A program made the translations under genes and the position numbers. A model generated the notes under the pieces. That model was not told the DNA's origin. It ran no database searches and saw nothing but the letters and a program-made list of their open reading frames with translations. Below, one piece after another: positions 1-11,596 of a stretch of DNA of 64,000 nt; the first letter of the stretch is position 1, and each line of letters opens with the position of its first letter. The stretch is from Termitomyces sp. T153. Its lineage: Eukaryota; Basidiomycota; Agaricomycetes; Agaricales; Lyophyllaceae. The stretch lies in contig JACKQL020000059.1 of assembly GCA_018296165.2 (NCBI GenBank), positions 248,001 through 312,000 on the forward strand, in the 5' to 3' direction.

Positions 1-5
1 GAATT

Positions 6-272
6 GTGTTGTATATTGTAGACCCAAGCAGTCTCTTAGACCCTGCAAAGTTTTCCAAAGCAGTCTCTCAGGCATTGAAGGACTACAATCACTTCAACTT
101 TGACCATGGCATCCTCCTGCAAGAGTTACATGGGTTGCTTGAAAAGGAGAAATATGTTATTGATGTCAAGTGCCCTGATGTTGATCTTGTTAATGTTGAT
201 CTTGTTAAGGCTGTTATGGAAAAGACTGTCAGTCATCAGGCTGGAAAACTTGCAAGCTCTAGAAGTGTTTAA
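6..272 (+). CDS. Unidentified coding fragment at window edge
   Basis: An open frame runs from the window edge to a stop at 270-272. The amino-acid composition looks like real protein (SSLLDPAKFSKAV, then DYNHFNFDHGILLQELHGLL), but I recognise no family. It could be the 3' end of a gene or transposon ORF that starts outside the window, or a chance frame. No start codon can be chosen. Confidence 0.25.
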   Translation: MLYIVDPSSLLDPAKFSKAVSQALKDYNHFNFDHGILLQELHGLLEKEKYVIDVKCPDVDLVNVDLVKAVMEKTVSHQAGKLASSRSV

Positions 273-366
273 ATGGATAGGCCATATAACAGACTAACAA
301 ATGTACAACAAGATAGATATCAAGGGTAGCCAGAATACTTAGACCATTGGAATGTAACATTTGTTT

Positions 367-592
367 GCAATTTATCTATCTCTGACTTTTATATGTCAGT
401 AAGAGAAAGGGTGTTAATATACATTTGTTATGCACTTTCATCACTTTCCCATTCTGTTTCTTCTTCAGTTTCTGACTGTGCAATTTATCTATCTCTGACT
501 TTTATATGTCAGTAAGAGAAAGGGTGTTAATATACATTTGTTATGCACTTTCATCACTTTCCCATTCTGTTTCTTCTTCAGTTTCTGACTGT
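367..592. repeat. Perfect 113-bp tandem duplication
   Basis: The block 367-479 is repeated at 480-592 with essentially no differences, so the duplication is recent. The second copy ends at the left border of the degenerate LTR at 590. The duplication therefore involved only the LTR's left flank. Confidence 0.93.
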
Positions 593-1281
593 CATGACCC
601 ATTCCATTCCCCCCTTCCCTTCACCATTATCCAACCTCAGATTCTACACAGTCCCTCTCTGGATCTCAGCCACACCCCCAGATCTCAGCCACAGTCCTGT
701 TTCAGCCACATCCAGGTTTTAGCCACCTCTAGGACCGCTTTTCCTGTTCCAGATCATTCCCACAGGTACAGATCACTTCCACAGGTTCCAGATCACTTCC
801 ACCTGTCCCAGATCACTTCCACTTGTCCCAGATCACTTCCACCTGCCCAAGATCACTTCCAGAATTGCTTCCCTTGTTCCAGATTACTTCCTGCTATGAC
901 TTAGATCACTTCCACCTGACTCAGATTACTTCCACCTGACTTAGATCATTTCCACTTGACTTAGATCACTTCCACTTGACTTAGATCACTTCCACTTGTG
1001 TTAGATCACTCCCACCTGACTTAGATCACTTCCATCTTCTCCTTTTGGCAGTGTCCTACAGCTATATAAGGTCCCTTAGTCTGTAGCTACACCCCAGCCT
1101 TGACATTACCTGATATCTTGTTTGGGTTCTTTTGTTATCTGATCTTCTCTCCATTCATTACTTGCTCTCATTTCTTAGTTTCTTAGTTTCTTTCCCTATT
1201 TACATACTTGCTGTTGGCATCACCTCCCCAAGGTGGTTTTGGCTCCTGTAAGAGTCCCCCTCCAGGATTGTGGTCCTGACA
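590..1281 (+). mobile_element. Degenerate solo LTR, same superfamily as the gypsy element
   Basis: It begins TGTCATGACCC, against TGTCACGACCC in the intact LTRs, and ends CCTGACA. It is flanked by CTGAC (585-589) and CTAAC (1282-1286), a 5-bp target duplication with one transition. A TATATAAG box (1063-1070) stands 33 nt before AGCCTTGACATTAC, matching the TATA and transcript-start layout of the LTRs at 19345 and 34150. The copy is CpG-poor and carries a minisatellite, so it is old. No internal domain is attached. Confidence 0.72.
741..1035. repeat. Minisatellite of about 20 bp inside the LTR
   Basis: About a dozen degenerate units of the form AGATCACTTCCACCTGACTT lie head to tail. They sit upstream of the TATA box, in the U3 part of the LTR. 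Confidence 0.9.
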
Positions 1282-1333
1282 CTAACTCTGACTCATTAAA
1301 CCCAAACCTGTCCTTCAAACTCTCCATGTTTGG

Positions 1334-2720
1334 TCATTTCAAATAATGCCACCACTTGTCTACATCATCCTTTGTTTCTATTTCTCCTTCTTCAATGTAT
1401 CCAAGAAGTGGAAAAGCTTTAAGAAAGAATTTGATCACTCCAGGAACAAAATTCTTTTCTAAGTTGCTACATGGCCAACCTAGGTATTGTAGGGATACTG
1501 GAGTTTCTCCTGTCAAAGGATGAGAAGGAATTTCAGTCATGATGAAAGGAATCTTAAAATCTCCAGCTGAGGTAGGTGATAAATCAAGCTGAGCAAGACT
1601 TGGAAGTTCAAGGTGTTTTTAATATTGTTTTGAAAGAATTTATAGTCTCCTATAGTGAGGTCAGTCAAATTAGGCCAGCAATGGGCCAAAGAGATTCAGG
1701 AAGGAGTATTGTCAAGATTAACCTCAACAGGAGGTTGGCAAACTAATTTTCTGGGTTTTTTGTTTTTGAAATTGGAGAAGAAGGAAGCCCAAGATACATT
1801 ATCATGTTCTTCATCATATTGCCACTGGCTGGCACCAATGATAAGGCTGAGATCCTGTAAATCAGGGCTGCAGAGGCCACATAGCCTTTTGAGAAATTGA
1901 AGATAGTCCACTTCCCAGTTGTTGTGGCCTAGACAAGAGATCCTGATGGAAATGAGTGAAGTCAGAAAAGTTTTGACAATGCCCAAATATTTGAAAAGGA
2001 ATGTAGTCTCTCCTTGGAGTTTCAAATCTGCTAGATTTTTTGGGAAGGAAAGTTCAAGGAGGAATGGATCATAAAGATCACAGAGTGAAAGCTGAAGAGT
2101 TGTTAAGGAAGTGAGATCCTTTATTCAAGAGAAGAATTTGACAGAAATAAAATGAGAAATGAGGAGTAGTTGAAATGGATGGAAGTCAGAGAGTTTTTCA
2201 AGTCCAAAGGCATTATAGGATAGGCAGCAAAGCTGGAGAAAGTTGCTTGTTATAGACTCTGAAGGTCCTAAGATCAGGGTCAAGAAAGCTGCTTCTGACA
2301 ACTGGATATCATCAGAGCTATAAGATATAGAAGGTCCATTATAGATAGGCTCTCCTATATCCAGTATCTTGACATGACTGGTATAGAAAGTGTAATCTCC
2401 TCAAAAGGGAATGTCAAGAATACCAGAAAGCTGATTGAAGATTATCAGAAATAGTTGATAATTTATAGTATATGAAATGAATAAATAGTTCTTATCAAAA
2501 ATTTTTGAGATTCTTCAGGTAAAAGATAAAAAAGCTTTTCTATGTCAATAACTCTTGTGCTCCATAAAATCTTAAGAGCATGTTCTTCAAATATTTGACA
2601 GGTTGTGGCTAGGCTTAAGATATCAGAAGATGTGGCCTAGCTAGAACTATTGGAATCCAACTCTGCAAAATAAGAGAGAACAATAGAAGTAAGTTCAGAG
2701 ATTAGAAAAAAGTGATGCAT
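1334..2720 (-). pseudogene. Decayed F-box/LRR protein gene
   Basis: Reading the minus strand from an ATG at 2720 gives MHHFFLISELTSIVLSYF, followed by a segment at about 2640-2500 reading LATTCQIFEEHALKILW. This is the form of the N-terminal F-box and following motif of the large agaricomycete F-box/LRR family. Later fragments at 2025-1696 and 1540-1334 read as leucine-rich tail pieces, and the last ends WWHYLK before a stop. In-frame stops (a TAG about 26 codons in, a TAA near 2460) and frame changes break it. The intact protein would be an SCF-type ubiquitin ligase adaptor. The family call rests on the two N-terminal motifs. Confidence 0.62.
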
Positions 2721-2817
2721 TGAAGTTGTAAGAGCAAGCAAGAGACTGTCTTTCCAGGGCTGAAGATGTAAAATGAAAGAAATTAAAGCATCAAAGCATC
2801 AAGCATCAAAGCATCAA

Positions 2818-2871
2818 CTGTGAGACCCAATTTCCTTTTTTGCTGATTCAAGTCATAAATTTGGTCTCACA
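2818..2871. repeat. Hairpin of about 54 bp
   Basis: The arms CTGTGAGACCCAATTT and AAATTTGGTCTCACAG are inverted complements with one mismatch, around a loop of about 22 nt. It abuts a short GCATCAAA run (about 2784-2816) and precedes the 150-bp satellite. It may be a MITE remnant or the edge of another element. Nothing in the sequence decides. Confidence 0.6.
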
Positions 2872-2894
2872 GTCTTTTATTAAAGCTCTTATTG

Positions 2895-3832
2895 ACCTCT
2901 TTCCTTTCCACCACTCCCTACCTGCTCAGGGCTGCCCCAGGACTCATGAGAGGCATCTAAATGCTGCTTCCCATGTTCCTTGAAGCCAACAAAGCATGTT
3001 GAAGCTTTGTTGGGCTAGCAAAATTGTCTCAAGAGGCTTATTATGCCCCTCCCCTCCTCCACCACCCTCTACCAGCTTGCAGCTGCCCCAGGATTCATAA
3101 GAGGCATCCAAATGCCACCTCTCATATTCCTTGAAGCCTAATGAAGTGTGTTGAAGCTTTGTTGAGCTGATGAAATTGTCTAAGGGGGCTTACTATGCCC
3201 CTCCCCTCCTCCACTGCTCTCTGCCAGCTTGCAACTGCCCCATGACTCACAGGAGGCATCCAAATGCCACCTTCTATATTTCTTGAAGCCTAACAAAGTG
3301 TGTTGAAGCTTTGTTGGGCTAGCATAATTGTTTAAGGGGGCTTATCATGCCACCCCCCTCTTCCAATGCTCTTTGCCTGCTCAGGGCTGCTCTAGGACTC
3401 ATGAGAGGCATCTAAATGCTGCCTCCTATGTTCCTTCGAGCTCAACAAAGTGTATTGAAGCTTTGTAGAGCTAGCAAAATTATCTAAGGGGGCTTACTAT
3501 GCCCCTCCCCTCCTCCACTGCCCTCTGCTAGCTTGCAGCTGCCCCAGAACCTATGGGAGGCATTCAAATGCCACTTCCCATGTTCCTTGAAGCCCAACAA
3601 AGTGTTTTAATGCTTTGCTAGGCTGGTAAAATCATCTGAGGGGGCTTACTATGCTCCTCCCCTTCTTCACTGCTTTCTGCCTGCTTGTGGCTGCTCTAGA
3701 ACTCACAAGAGGCATCCAAATGCCACCTCCCATGTTCCCCGAAGCCCAACAAAGCATGTTGGTGCTTTGTTGGGCTGGAAAAATCATCTGGGAGCACTTA
3801 CTCCTTGCCTCCTTTAGCCCACTTTAGGACTT
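2895..3832. repeat. Satellite of about 150-bp units, about six copies, each with a hairpin
   Basis: Units recur about every 150 bp, marked by the phrase GGGGGCTTACTATGCCCCTC near 3187, 3337, 3487 and 3637. Each unit contains an inverted repeat of the type AGCCCAACAAAGC ... GCTTTGTTGGGCT. In the last unit (arms 3743-3755 and 3764-3776) the 13-bp arms are perfect, with an 8-nt loop; in other units one or two bases differ. No ORF runs through it. Confidence 0.9.
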
Positions 3833-4479
3833 GTGTATCATGATGGGAGCTGCAGATTTCATCATTTCAATCAGGGCTCTATCATTTATACTACCACACT
3901 CTTAAGTGTACTATTATAATAAGCTACATATACTTGTCTTGAACCAAAATCTTCAATTTGATCTAGCAATTCATATAATGCTTTTCTAGTATGGGAATCA
4001 TGCTAGACTTTATTCAATGATGTTCAAGTTTGTGCACTGCTTAAAGTATTGTCATCATTATGCTTGATGGAAAGATCATGGTTAAATTACTACAATCATA
4101 TATTAGTAATACTTCCATTTAGCTCAGAACTCTGGAACTTCTGAATCCATACCTTGCTCATGCAATTTTTCAGTTGAAAACTGAGCCCTCACTTTGTGGA
4201 TAAGCTTCCTCCTCCCTACAATGTCCATATCCAAAGTTGATGCAAAGTTTATCTCATCCTTCTTGCCTATTCACCATCAACACACCTTTTCTTTTATGGG
4301 GCATCAACCAACCTCTCTCACAACCATTTGGCCCCTCTAAACTCAAGTGGTCCTCCTCCTATCATCAACTAATCTCATATTGAACAAAACAATCTCTTCA
4401 AAGCTCATTCTAGTCAGAGTAGGGTGAGTCAGAAGTTACAGCATTGATATTTTTCTCATTATTGGGAACTATTACAAAC
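3833..4479. other. No recognisable gene; left flank of the LINE
   Basis: AT-rich, CpG-poor sequence with stops in all frames. I see no repeat or gene in it. Confidence 0.6.
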
Positions 4480-4491
4480 AGAGATCTCAGT
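4480..4491. repeat. Target-site duplication of the LINE, left copy
   Basis: AGAGATCTCAGT at 4480-4491 recurs exactly at 11000-11011, right after the poly-A tract of the LINE. This 12-bp duplication defines both ends of the insertion. Confidence 0.85.
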
Positions 4492-4634
4492 GAAAAATGC
4501 TCCTTGACTAATAACCACCACCACTTCTTCTGGGGTCCTGGCAGTTGAGGTCAAAGTAGTAGCATTATAATTCCTAAGGACTTACTGAGAACCCCTTTTT
4601 CCAGGCCAACTAGCCCAATACTGTCTTGTAAACC

Positions 4635-6503
4635 ATGCCCTGCTCTCAGTCAACAATGTCCTCAAACAGGAGGACTTCTTCAGCAGTGGCAAATGGTGCC
4701 AGCAGAACAGAGACCCCAGAGAGGTCCCATTTGCTCCCAATGCACTCAGACCTTAAATTGCTTATGTCTATAGACACCAGCCCAGTTAGAAACTTGCAGG
4801 AGGCTCGCAAATGGCTTGAAATGAAGGGCTGGATCCTCACAGTGGATCCATATGACCAGGCAAGAATGACAAGTATCCTCATCACAGCAGTGCTGACCTC
4901 AACGCCCACTGAGCTCAAAGCAATGGCCATTGCAGTAGCTTTCATTTTGGAAGCAAACATAATGGATCATGTTTCAGACAGCCTAGTAGACACAGTAATT
5001 TCCAAGACAGCAGACTGGCTGGATAACATGGTAGGGAGGTTGAACACCTCAATAGACTTCCTAGCAGCCAGCAACACCAGCTGGGCAGAAGCAATGCTCT
5101 CCTTGGGAAAAACCTCTGAGGCCCTAAAGGGCCTGGCAACTACACTGGAAGCTGCAACTTCTGCAATCATGAACATCTCCACCCACCCCATGCAAGCAAA
5201 AGCAAGTGAGCAGCCCAGAACATGGGCCTCTGTAGTGAGCAGTGGCCCAGCCCTCTCTCCACTCCCACCCCCTCATAGTCAGTGTGCCTCCCTCTCAGCA
5301 GGCCCTAATGGCTCAGCTGCACTGTCCCACAATAAACATATGAGAATCCAGCAGAAGATCTTCCAGAACCTCTGCATGGTACTAGTCTCTGTAGATTGCA
5401 ATGATGACAATGCGCCAAAGGATCTCTCCCCTAAGGGGACAGCCAGACTACAGGAGCTTTTAAATGGTGCCTTAACAAAACTCAATGCAAAATCAAGCCC
5501 ACAAGGAAACGCTGAGGATGGGAAAGTACCTGTGTGGACACCTGCAACTTGGGCAGTAGGAATGAAGTTAACTAGCAATGGTGCATACCTCTTGGAGTTT
5601 GATATGGCTGATTCAGCCCAAAGATTCTGTGAGTATGCCAACAGAAAGTGGATGATGTTCAAAGACATATTTGGCTATTCAATGGTAATAAACCCAAAGA
5701 CTTACAGCGTAATAGCACAATTTGTTCCATGTATGGGGCCGCTTGATCCTAGTAAGAGGGATAGCATCAATATGATTGAGTGGGAGAAGAACCTCACTTG
5801 CAATTCCATTGTGAATACATCCTGGCTCAAGAAACTAGAGCTGAGATTTCTGGGACAGACAGTTGCAACACTCAGAATTAATTGTACTGACCCTGACACA
5901 GCTAATGACATGATAAGAGGTCACATCTTTATTGGAGGATGGCAAGTGGTCATATGCAAAGACATCAAAGAGCCTATTTGATGCAACAAATGCCTCAAGT
6001 TTGGCCACTTCTGGAAAGATTGCATGGAGGCAATCTGCTGCACAAGATGCTCAGAAACAGACCATATAACTCAAGACTGCACAGCGGCTTGCCAGAGGTG
6101 CATTGCCTGTGGCCCTAACTCCACTCATGATTGTACAGATTGTGAATGTCCAACATTCAAGAGACTATGTGGGGAACTTGACAAACAACTCCCAGAGAGT
6201 TGTTTGCCATACTTTCCTACCTGAGACCCCTCAACATGGGCTGCAGCACCCCTGAGGCAACCACAACCTCAGCAGGGTAACTTGAGGGACTCCATGACAC
6301 AAGGCAAGGAGGGGGCAGTGGACACCTTGCCTCCTCTATCAGTAGACCCACCTAGCATACCAGCTAACACACCACTAGGTCACAGGGACCAAATGAGTAG
6401 GGCACTCAGCAGGCTGGGTAACCTTGATGACTTTGGCTTCACCCAGAACATAGTGGACAAAGGAAGTCAGTGTTGGGCAACAGCACTGCTAGGCCCTCAA
6501 TGA
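4635..6503 (+). pseudogene. LINE ORF1: gag-like RNA-binding protein with zinc knuckles
   Basis: One frame runs from ATG 4635 to 6503, broken by TGA at 5979-5981 and 6222-6224. The first 448 residues form a largely helical gag-like region. Directly after the first stop come cysteine motifs (CNKCLKFGHFWKDC, then CCTRCSETDHITQDC and CIACGPNSTHDC), which are CCHC-type knuckles that would bind element RNA. The C-terminal part is Pro/Gln-rich. Both stops could have arisen from an arginine or tryptophan codon by one transition. A 29-nt spacer separates it from ORF2. Confidence 0.8.
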
Positions 6504-6532
6504 ATTGTCAATAGCCAAAAGCTCCAGAGAAG

Positions 6533-9500
6533 TTGCGCATCTGGCAGCAAAATGTCTGCAAGTTGGATGTTGCGCAGGCTACAATGTTGGACACTGCCAG
6601 CCCCAATGACTGGGACATGCTTGCCATTCAGGAACCTTTCCTGGAGTGCCTGGGCAACACAAAAGCATCATCATACTGGAGAGTTGCATACCTAACAGAC
6701 CATCACAGAGACAGGAGCATGAGGTCCTGCTTGGTGATACTAATAAACACTAACATTTCCACAGAAGCCTATACTCTACTAACCATTCACTCAACAGAAA
6801 TCATGGTGGTCAGGTTTGCAGGCAAGCATGGCCATGCCTTGGTATTTAATGTTTATAATGTCTGTGAACACAACAAGGTCCTCGACTGTCTAGCCTCCTT
6901 CCTTTCCTCCTCCTTGCTCGCAGCATGCCCAACTCCCTTGGACCACATGGTCTGGCTAGGGGACTTCAACTGGCACCACCTGCTCTGAGAGTCAGTGGCC
7001 AACCAGAGGCTAAATGACTCAGTAGCATTCATACAACTGCTACTAGACCTCCTGAGAGAGTTCAAGATGGACCTCTCTCTCCCACTAGAGGTTCCAACAC
7101 TGCAGATGATGACTGGGAACTGGACAAGACCAGATAATGTCTGGTGCTCCCACACAGAGTACAACTCAGTCATCTCATGTGAAGTAGTCCCCTCCCTTCA
7201 CCCCCCAGTTACTGACCACTTGCTAGTGATCATGGAGCTGAAACTCCCAGTCCCCCAATCTGTGCCCATTCCCTCACAAGATTTTAGGAGTGTTAACTGG
7301 GAGAGCTTCCACACAGCTCTGAAGGAGCAACTTGATGCAAAACTCCCAGCAGAGCTCCTTCAGTTAGAAGATGAATTTAATCGGGCAGTAACTGACCTAA
7401 CCTGCATCATACAGGAGGTCATACAGGATGACAGCATAGTACCAGTGAGGAAGCCATGCCCATTCACCAAATGGTAGTGGACCAAAGACCTCGCATGGCT
7501 CAAGGCCCAGAGGTGCAAGGCATGTAACGAGGCCTTTAAGTTTTGTGATACACTGGGACACCCAGCCCATGACAAGGCTAAAAGGCTCTCTGGTGAAATG
7601 GCCAGAGCCATAAAGGTGGCAAAGGACAAGCACTAGAAAGAATGGTTGGAAACAATAAATGCAAGGCAGATTTACACTGCCAACAAATATGTTGTCAAGG
7701 AACCCACAGATTTTGCATGTGACAGAATACCAGATCTAAAGGATCTCACAGCAAATCTGCATGGAATGGTGTCTATGAATGAGGGCAAGGTGAGGATCCT
7801 AGCCAAGTCCTTCTTCCCTCCCACACCCCCCTCCCTTCCAATCCCAAGCTCTGCTTATCCAGTGCCTCTGCCTAACTTGCCTTACTTCTCCTGAGCCCGC
7901 ATCTGCAAGGCCATAGGGGGTCTACAGCCTCACAAGGTGCCAGGCCCTGACAGGATTCCAAATGTTGTCTATAAGAAATGTGCTAACACTTTAGTTGACC
8001 ATTTCTATTCTGTGTTTCAAGTGGTATTTGAACTGGGTGTCTATCATCCTAGCTGGCTTGAGTCAACCATCCTAGTGCTTAGGAAGCCAGGCAAGCCTTC
8101 ATACAGTGTTGCAAATGCATACCAGCCCATAGGCCTCCTTAACACTATGGGGAAACTCTTATCCATGCTAGTGGCTGCTGACTTATTTCATTTAGCAGAA
8201 GAACACAGCCTCCTACCCCCAGGCCAGTTTGGGGGCCAGCCAGGAAGAAATACAACAGACACAATGCACCTCATAGTGCACAAGATCAAGAACACCTGGC
8301 GTTCAGGTAAAGTAGCCACAGCTCTCTTTTTGGACATACAAGGGGCATTTCCAAACACAGTCCCACAGTGTCTCATACACAATCTGAGGAAACAAGGAGT
8401 GCCATTGCATTACACATGCCTTGTGGAGCAGATGTTGTCAAACAGATGCACCCAGCTGTGCTTCAACAACTACTGTTTGGAGTGGCTCTCCATTTCTAAC
8501 AGGATGACTCAAGGCTGCCTGCTGTCAATAATGTACTACACCTTTTACAATGTGCCCCTTCTTCTAACTACGCACCTGACTGACAAGGCAGAAACATTGA
8601 TAGGCTTTGTCAACAATGCCATGCTATTGGTTACAGTGAAGTCTCTGATAGAGACTCATAAAATGATTGCATCCATAATGGAGTGTGCTGATGGCAGCTT
8701 CAATTGGTCTATCACTCACAACTCCCCATTTGAATTGACAATACTAGCACTGATGAACTTCCCAAGATCCTGGCTGGACATAGTCCCTGAAGATCTTGTT
8801 TTCATGCAGGCTAACTTTGATAGAACGCTCACAATGCAGACTGTCAAAACAGTCCCAACTTACAAGTATCTCGGGGTCATCTTTGACTCACAACTGCAAT
8901 GGTCAGCCCACACCCACAAAGTAGCAGCAAGCACCGCCTGGTGGACCCTTCAGGTCTCCCACCTATCACGGGTCTTGGGAGGGATGCTAGCAGGTAGGGT
9001 TAGGCAGCTTTATAACATGGTGGCAGTCCCTGCATTCACCTATGTGGTGGATGTCTAGTACTCCAGAGTCAGTAAAGTCTCTGGCAGAGCAAGGAGGACT
9101 GGTTCAGTGGCTGCAACAAAGAGGCTGGTTCTAGCCCAGCGCTCAATGGCCAGGCTGATCATGGGGGCATTGAGGACTGCAGCCGGGGACATCCTGGACT
9201 GCATGGCAAATCTGCTACCTATTGATCTCTTATTCCAAAAAGTTCTAATAAGAGCAGTGCTGTGCCTATCCTCACTCCCACAGACGCACCCTCTCCATGG
9301 CCCAGTGAAACTAGCAGCTGGGAGACAAGTGCACAAGCACCATTCTCCTCTGCACAACTTATTTCAGTTCACAGACATTAGACCCAATAACATTGAAAAG
9401 ATATGCCCAACAAGACAGAGCCACAACTACAAGCCAGCCTTCTCGACACACATACTGGGCTCCAAGGGAGAAGCACTGGAGAGGTTAATGGAGATTTTTG

Positions 9501-10546
9501 ACAGGTTGAGAGCAGCAATCTTCTGTGACGGCTCAGGATACAAGGGGGGAATCAGAGCTTCAGCAGTCTTCTACAAAGATGGAGTAGAGGTTACTAACCT
9601 AAAATTTCACCTCAGCTCAGGCGCTGAGCATACAGTATATGAGGCTGAAATAGTAGGGCTATACCTTAGACTCCACATCCTACAAGGTCTCAACAGCCAG
9701 CTCTGCAGCCAAAACATCTGCTGCAGCAATAGCCAAGCCATGCTGAAGGCTCTCAACAATCAGAAACTGCACCCAGCACATTACTTAATTAACAAGGTTC
9801 ATTCGAAGGCAGAAAACCAACACAGAAAATAGGATTGACTACTCAACACATCAAGCAGGCATGCCATGGCTGCTGTGGACACAGAGTGGGCTCACCATTC
9901 ACAAGGTGTAATCAGGCTACAATTCCATTGGTCCCCCAGACATGAGGGGTTCATCCCTAATGAAAGGGCTAACAAGCTGGCAAAGAAAGCAGCTACTAGA
10001 TTGACCAGCACCCAGGAAGCCCTCCTGGCCTTCCTCTGATGCAGAACCCTGCTGACCAGCATCCTGGCACTCCACCAGGCTGACTTGGTGGTGATGCAGG
10101 TGCTCTGGAAGCACTGATGGAGGAAATCCCCCAGAGCAAAGGTAGCGCAATGACTGGACAGAATGATCCCATCCAAGAACTACATGCGCATGATCTCAAC
10201 ATTAAGCCACAGACAGTTGGCCATACTGACCCAGCTGAGAACAGGCCACATTCCTCTAAATCATCACCTCTTTAGGATTCACTGCTCCAAAACACCAGTC
10301 TGCTCACATTGCAATGACCTCTCAGTAGAAACAGTTGAGCACTTCCTGGTCTGGTGCCCATATTACACAACAGAAAGATTCACGCACTTAACAAGACCCC
10401 TAAAAAGAAAAGCTGAGTCAATTGCTTACTTGCTCTCTGTGCCCAACGCTCTTAAGCACCTCCTTAGGTTCACAGAAGCCACAAAGAGGCTAAGCCCTGC
10501 AAAGACACCACAGCAAGACACACTTAATCCAATGCCAATGACCTGA
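6533..10546 (+). pseudogene. LINE ORF2: endonuclease, reverse transcriptase, RNase H
   Basis: One continuous frame covers 6533-10546 with many stops, all TGA or TAG (for example 6986, 7475, 7634, 7892 and 9056, and several between 9830 and 10152). Endonuclease motifs are visible: WQQNV at the start, AIQEP, WLGDFNWHH, and TDHLL near 7215. The RT begins near 7920 (PGPDRIPN) and continues with FLDIQGAFPN. The catalytic motif that should hold two aspartates reads FVNNAMLL, so both are asparagine. RNase H follows near 9515 (FCDGSGYKGG, YEAEIVGL). Its later acidic position reads CSNSQA, also an Asp-to-Asn change. The C-terminus carries a zinc motif (CSHCNDLSVETVEHFLVWC). The enzyme is dead. Confidence 0.85.
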
Positions 10547-11011
10547 AGGGTTACACATGCACAATCCTAGCCAAGGTCAACCCCAAGGATAATGCAAAAT
10601 GAGGGTCGAGGCATTAGAAACCTCAACCTAAAACAACTAAAAGTAATACTTTTTCTAAATTCCAATATTAATGGCATGAGGCACTGTGCCCATTCCACAG
10701 ACTCAAAGAGACACTGGCCATGGGACAGCAGATCCGCTGCATGTCCCCTACCCCCACCCAACCTGATGGGCTCTCGTAGCAAAACAATGGTTGTTGAGGA
10801 AATGACATCCTGATAACAGGCACTACCAGGGGGTGTAGTCTAAATGGCATACAAAATCACCAACTTGCTCATTCTCCATGTATGTGGGGGGGCAGGGATT
10901 CTTCAGCTCTCATACAGTAGATAGTCTGTCATATGTAACATGCAACATGAGCACCAAGCACTCAAGGCACAATAATGGAATAAAAAAAAAAAAAGAGAGA
11001 GAGATCTCAGT

Positions 11012-11596
11012 ACTTGACTGCTCTGGCATATGCTACTTGAAAGACACTGGACTTGGAGAGAAAGCTGGCATCCCAGAAAATTCAAGAAATAGAACTTGTC
11101 TTATCCATTCTCAAAGAGGATGAAAAAAATGCACAACAAAAGTTGGAGCAGGTGGATGCCCAACTTTGAAGTGTTTTTCTGAACCATGTTAGGCCTGCAA
11201 AAGGGGAGAACCCTGCACTAGAAGAGAACTTGGCTTCAGTGCAAGAGAATGCTGCCAGTTTGAATGGTGATGAGATAAGTATGATTATTTTTATTAATGA
11301 AATTGTGATGTGACAACTGACTCCTTCCAGCCCAATATTACTCTGCTCTTGCTCAGGAATCTGATGTTTCTTTGGCAGAGGAAGCTCTGTTCTGTCTCAA
11401 TGGTCTACATACTACCAAAACATCTTCTGAAGCCCCACACTCTACAGAACCCTTAGATTATCCTGCTAAACCATCTCTCAAAGCTCTACAGTCTACAGAA
11501 CCCTTAGAATGTCTTGCCAAACCTTTTCTTGAAGCTTTAAACTTTATAGAACCCTTAAAACTCTCTATGAAGCATCCTGCTAAACCATCTGTTTAA
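11012..11596 (+). pseudogene. Relic of a coiled-coil gene with STEPL-type repeats
   Basis: Downstream of the LINE a frame from about 11068 reads like a coiled coil (QKIQEIELVLSILKEDEKNA, then LEENLASVQENAASLNGDE), with one TGA at about 11167. A possible intron ends at CTTCCAG near 11330. The next exon (11372-11596) encodes imperfect repeats of about 22 residues containing STEPL and AKPS/AKPF. The exon pattern suggests a host gene or transposon gene into which the LINE inserted. I recognise no family. Confidence 0.4.

Larger units (their letters stand above)
4492..10999 (+). mobile_element. Full-length but inactivated Tad/I-like LINE retrotransposon
   Basis: The element is bounded by a 12-bp target-site duplication and ends in poly-A (10982-10994). 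It has a short 5' leader, ORF1 (gag-like, zinc knuckles), ORF2 (apurinic endonuclease, reverse transcriptase, RNase H, C-terminal CCHC) and a 3' UTR of about 430 bp (10547-10981). That order is typical of the fungal Tad and I groups, which insert by target-primed reverse transcription. The reading frames are kept over almost 6 kb without obvious indels, yet more than ten in-frame TGA/TAG codons are present. Base changes, not deletions, killed it. Confidence 0.88.

Noticed and set aside
2784..2816. CRISPR-like short direct repeats (GCATCAAA)
   Set aside because: The units are 7-8 nt without spacers, in a eukaryotic setting. It is a simple repeat.
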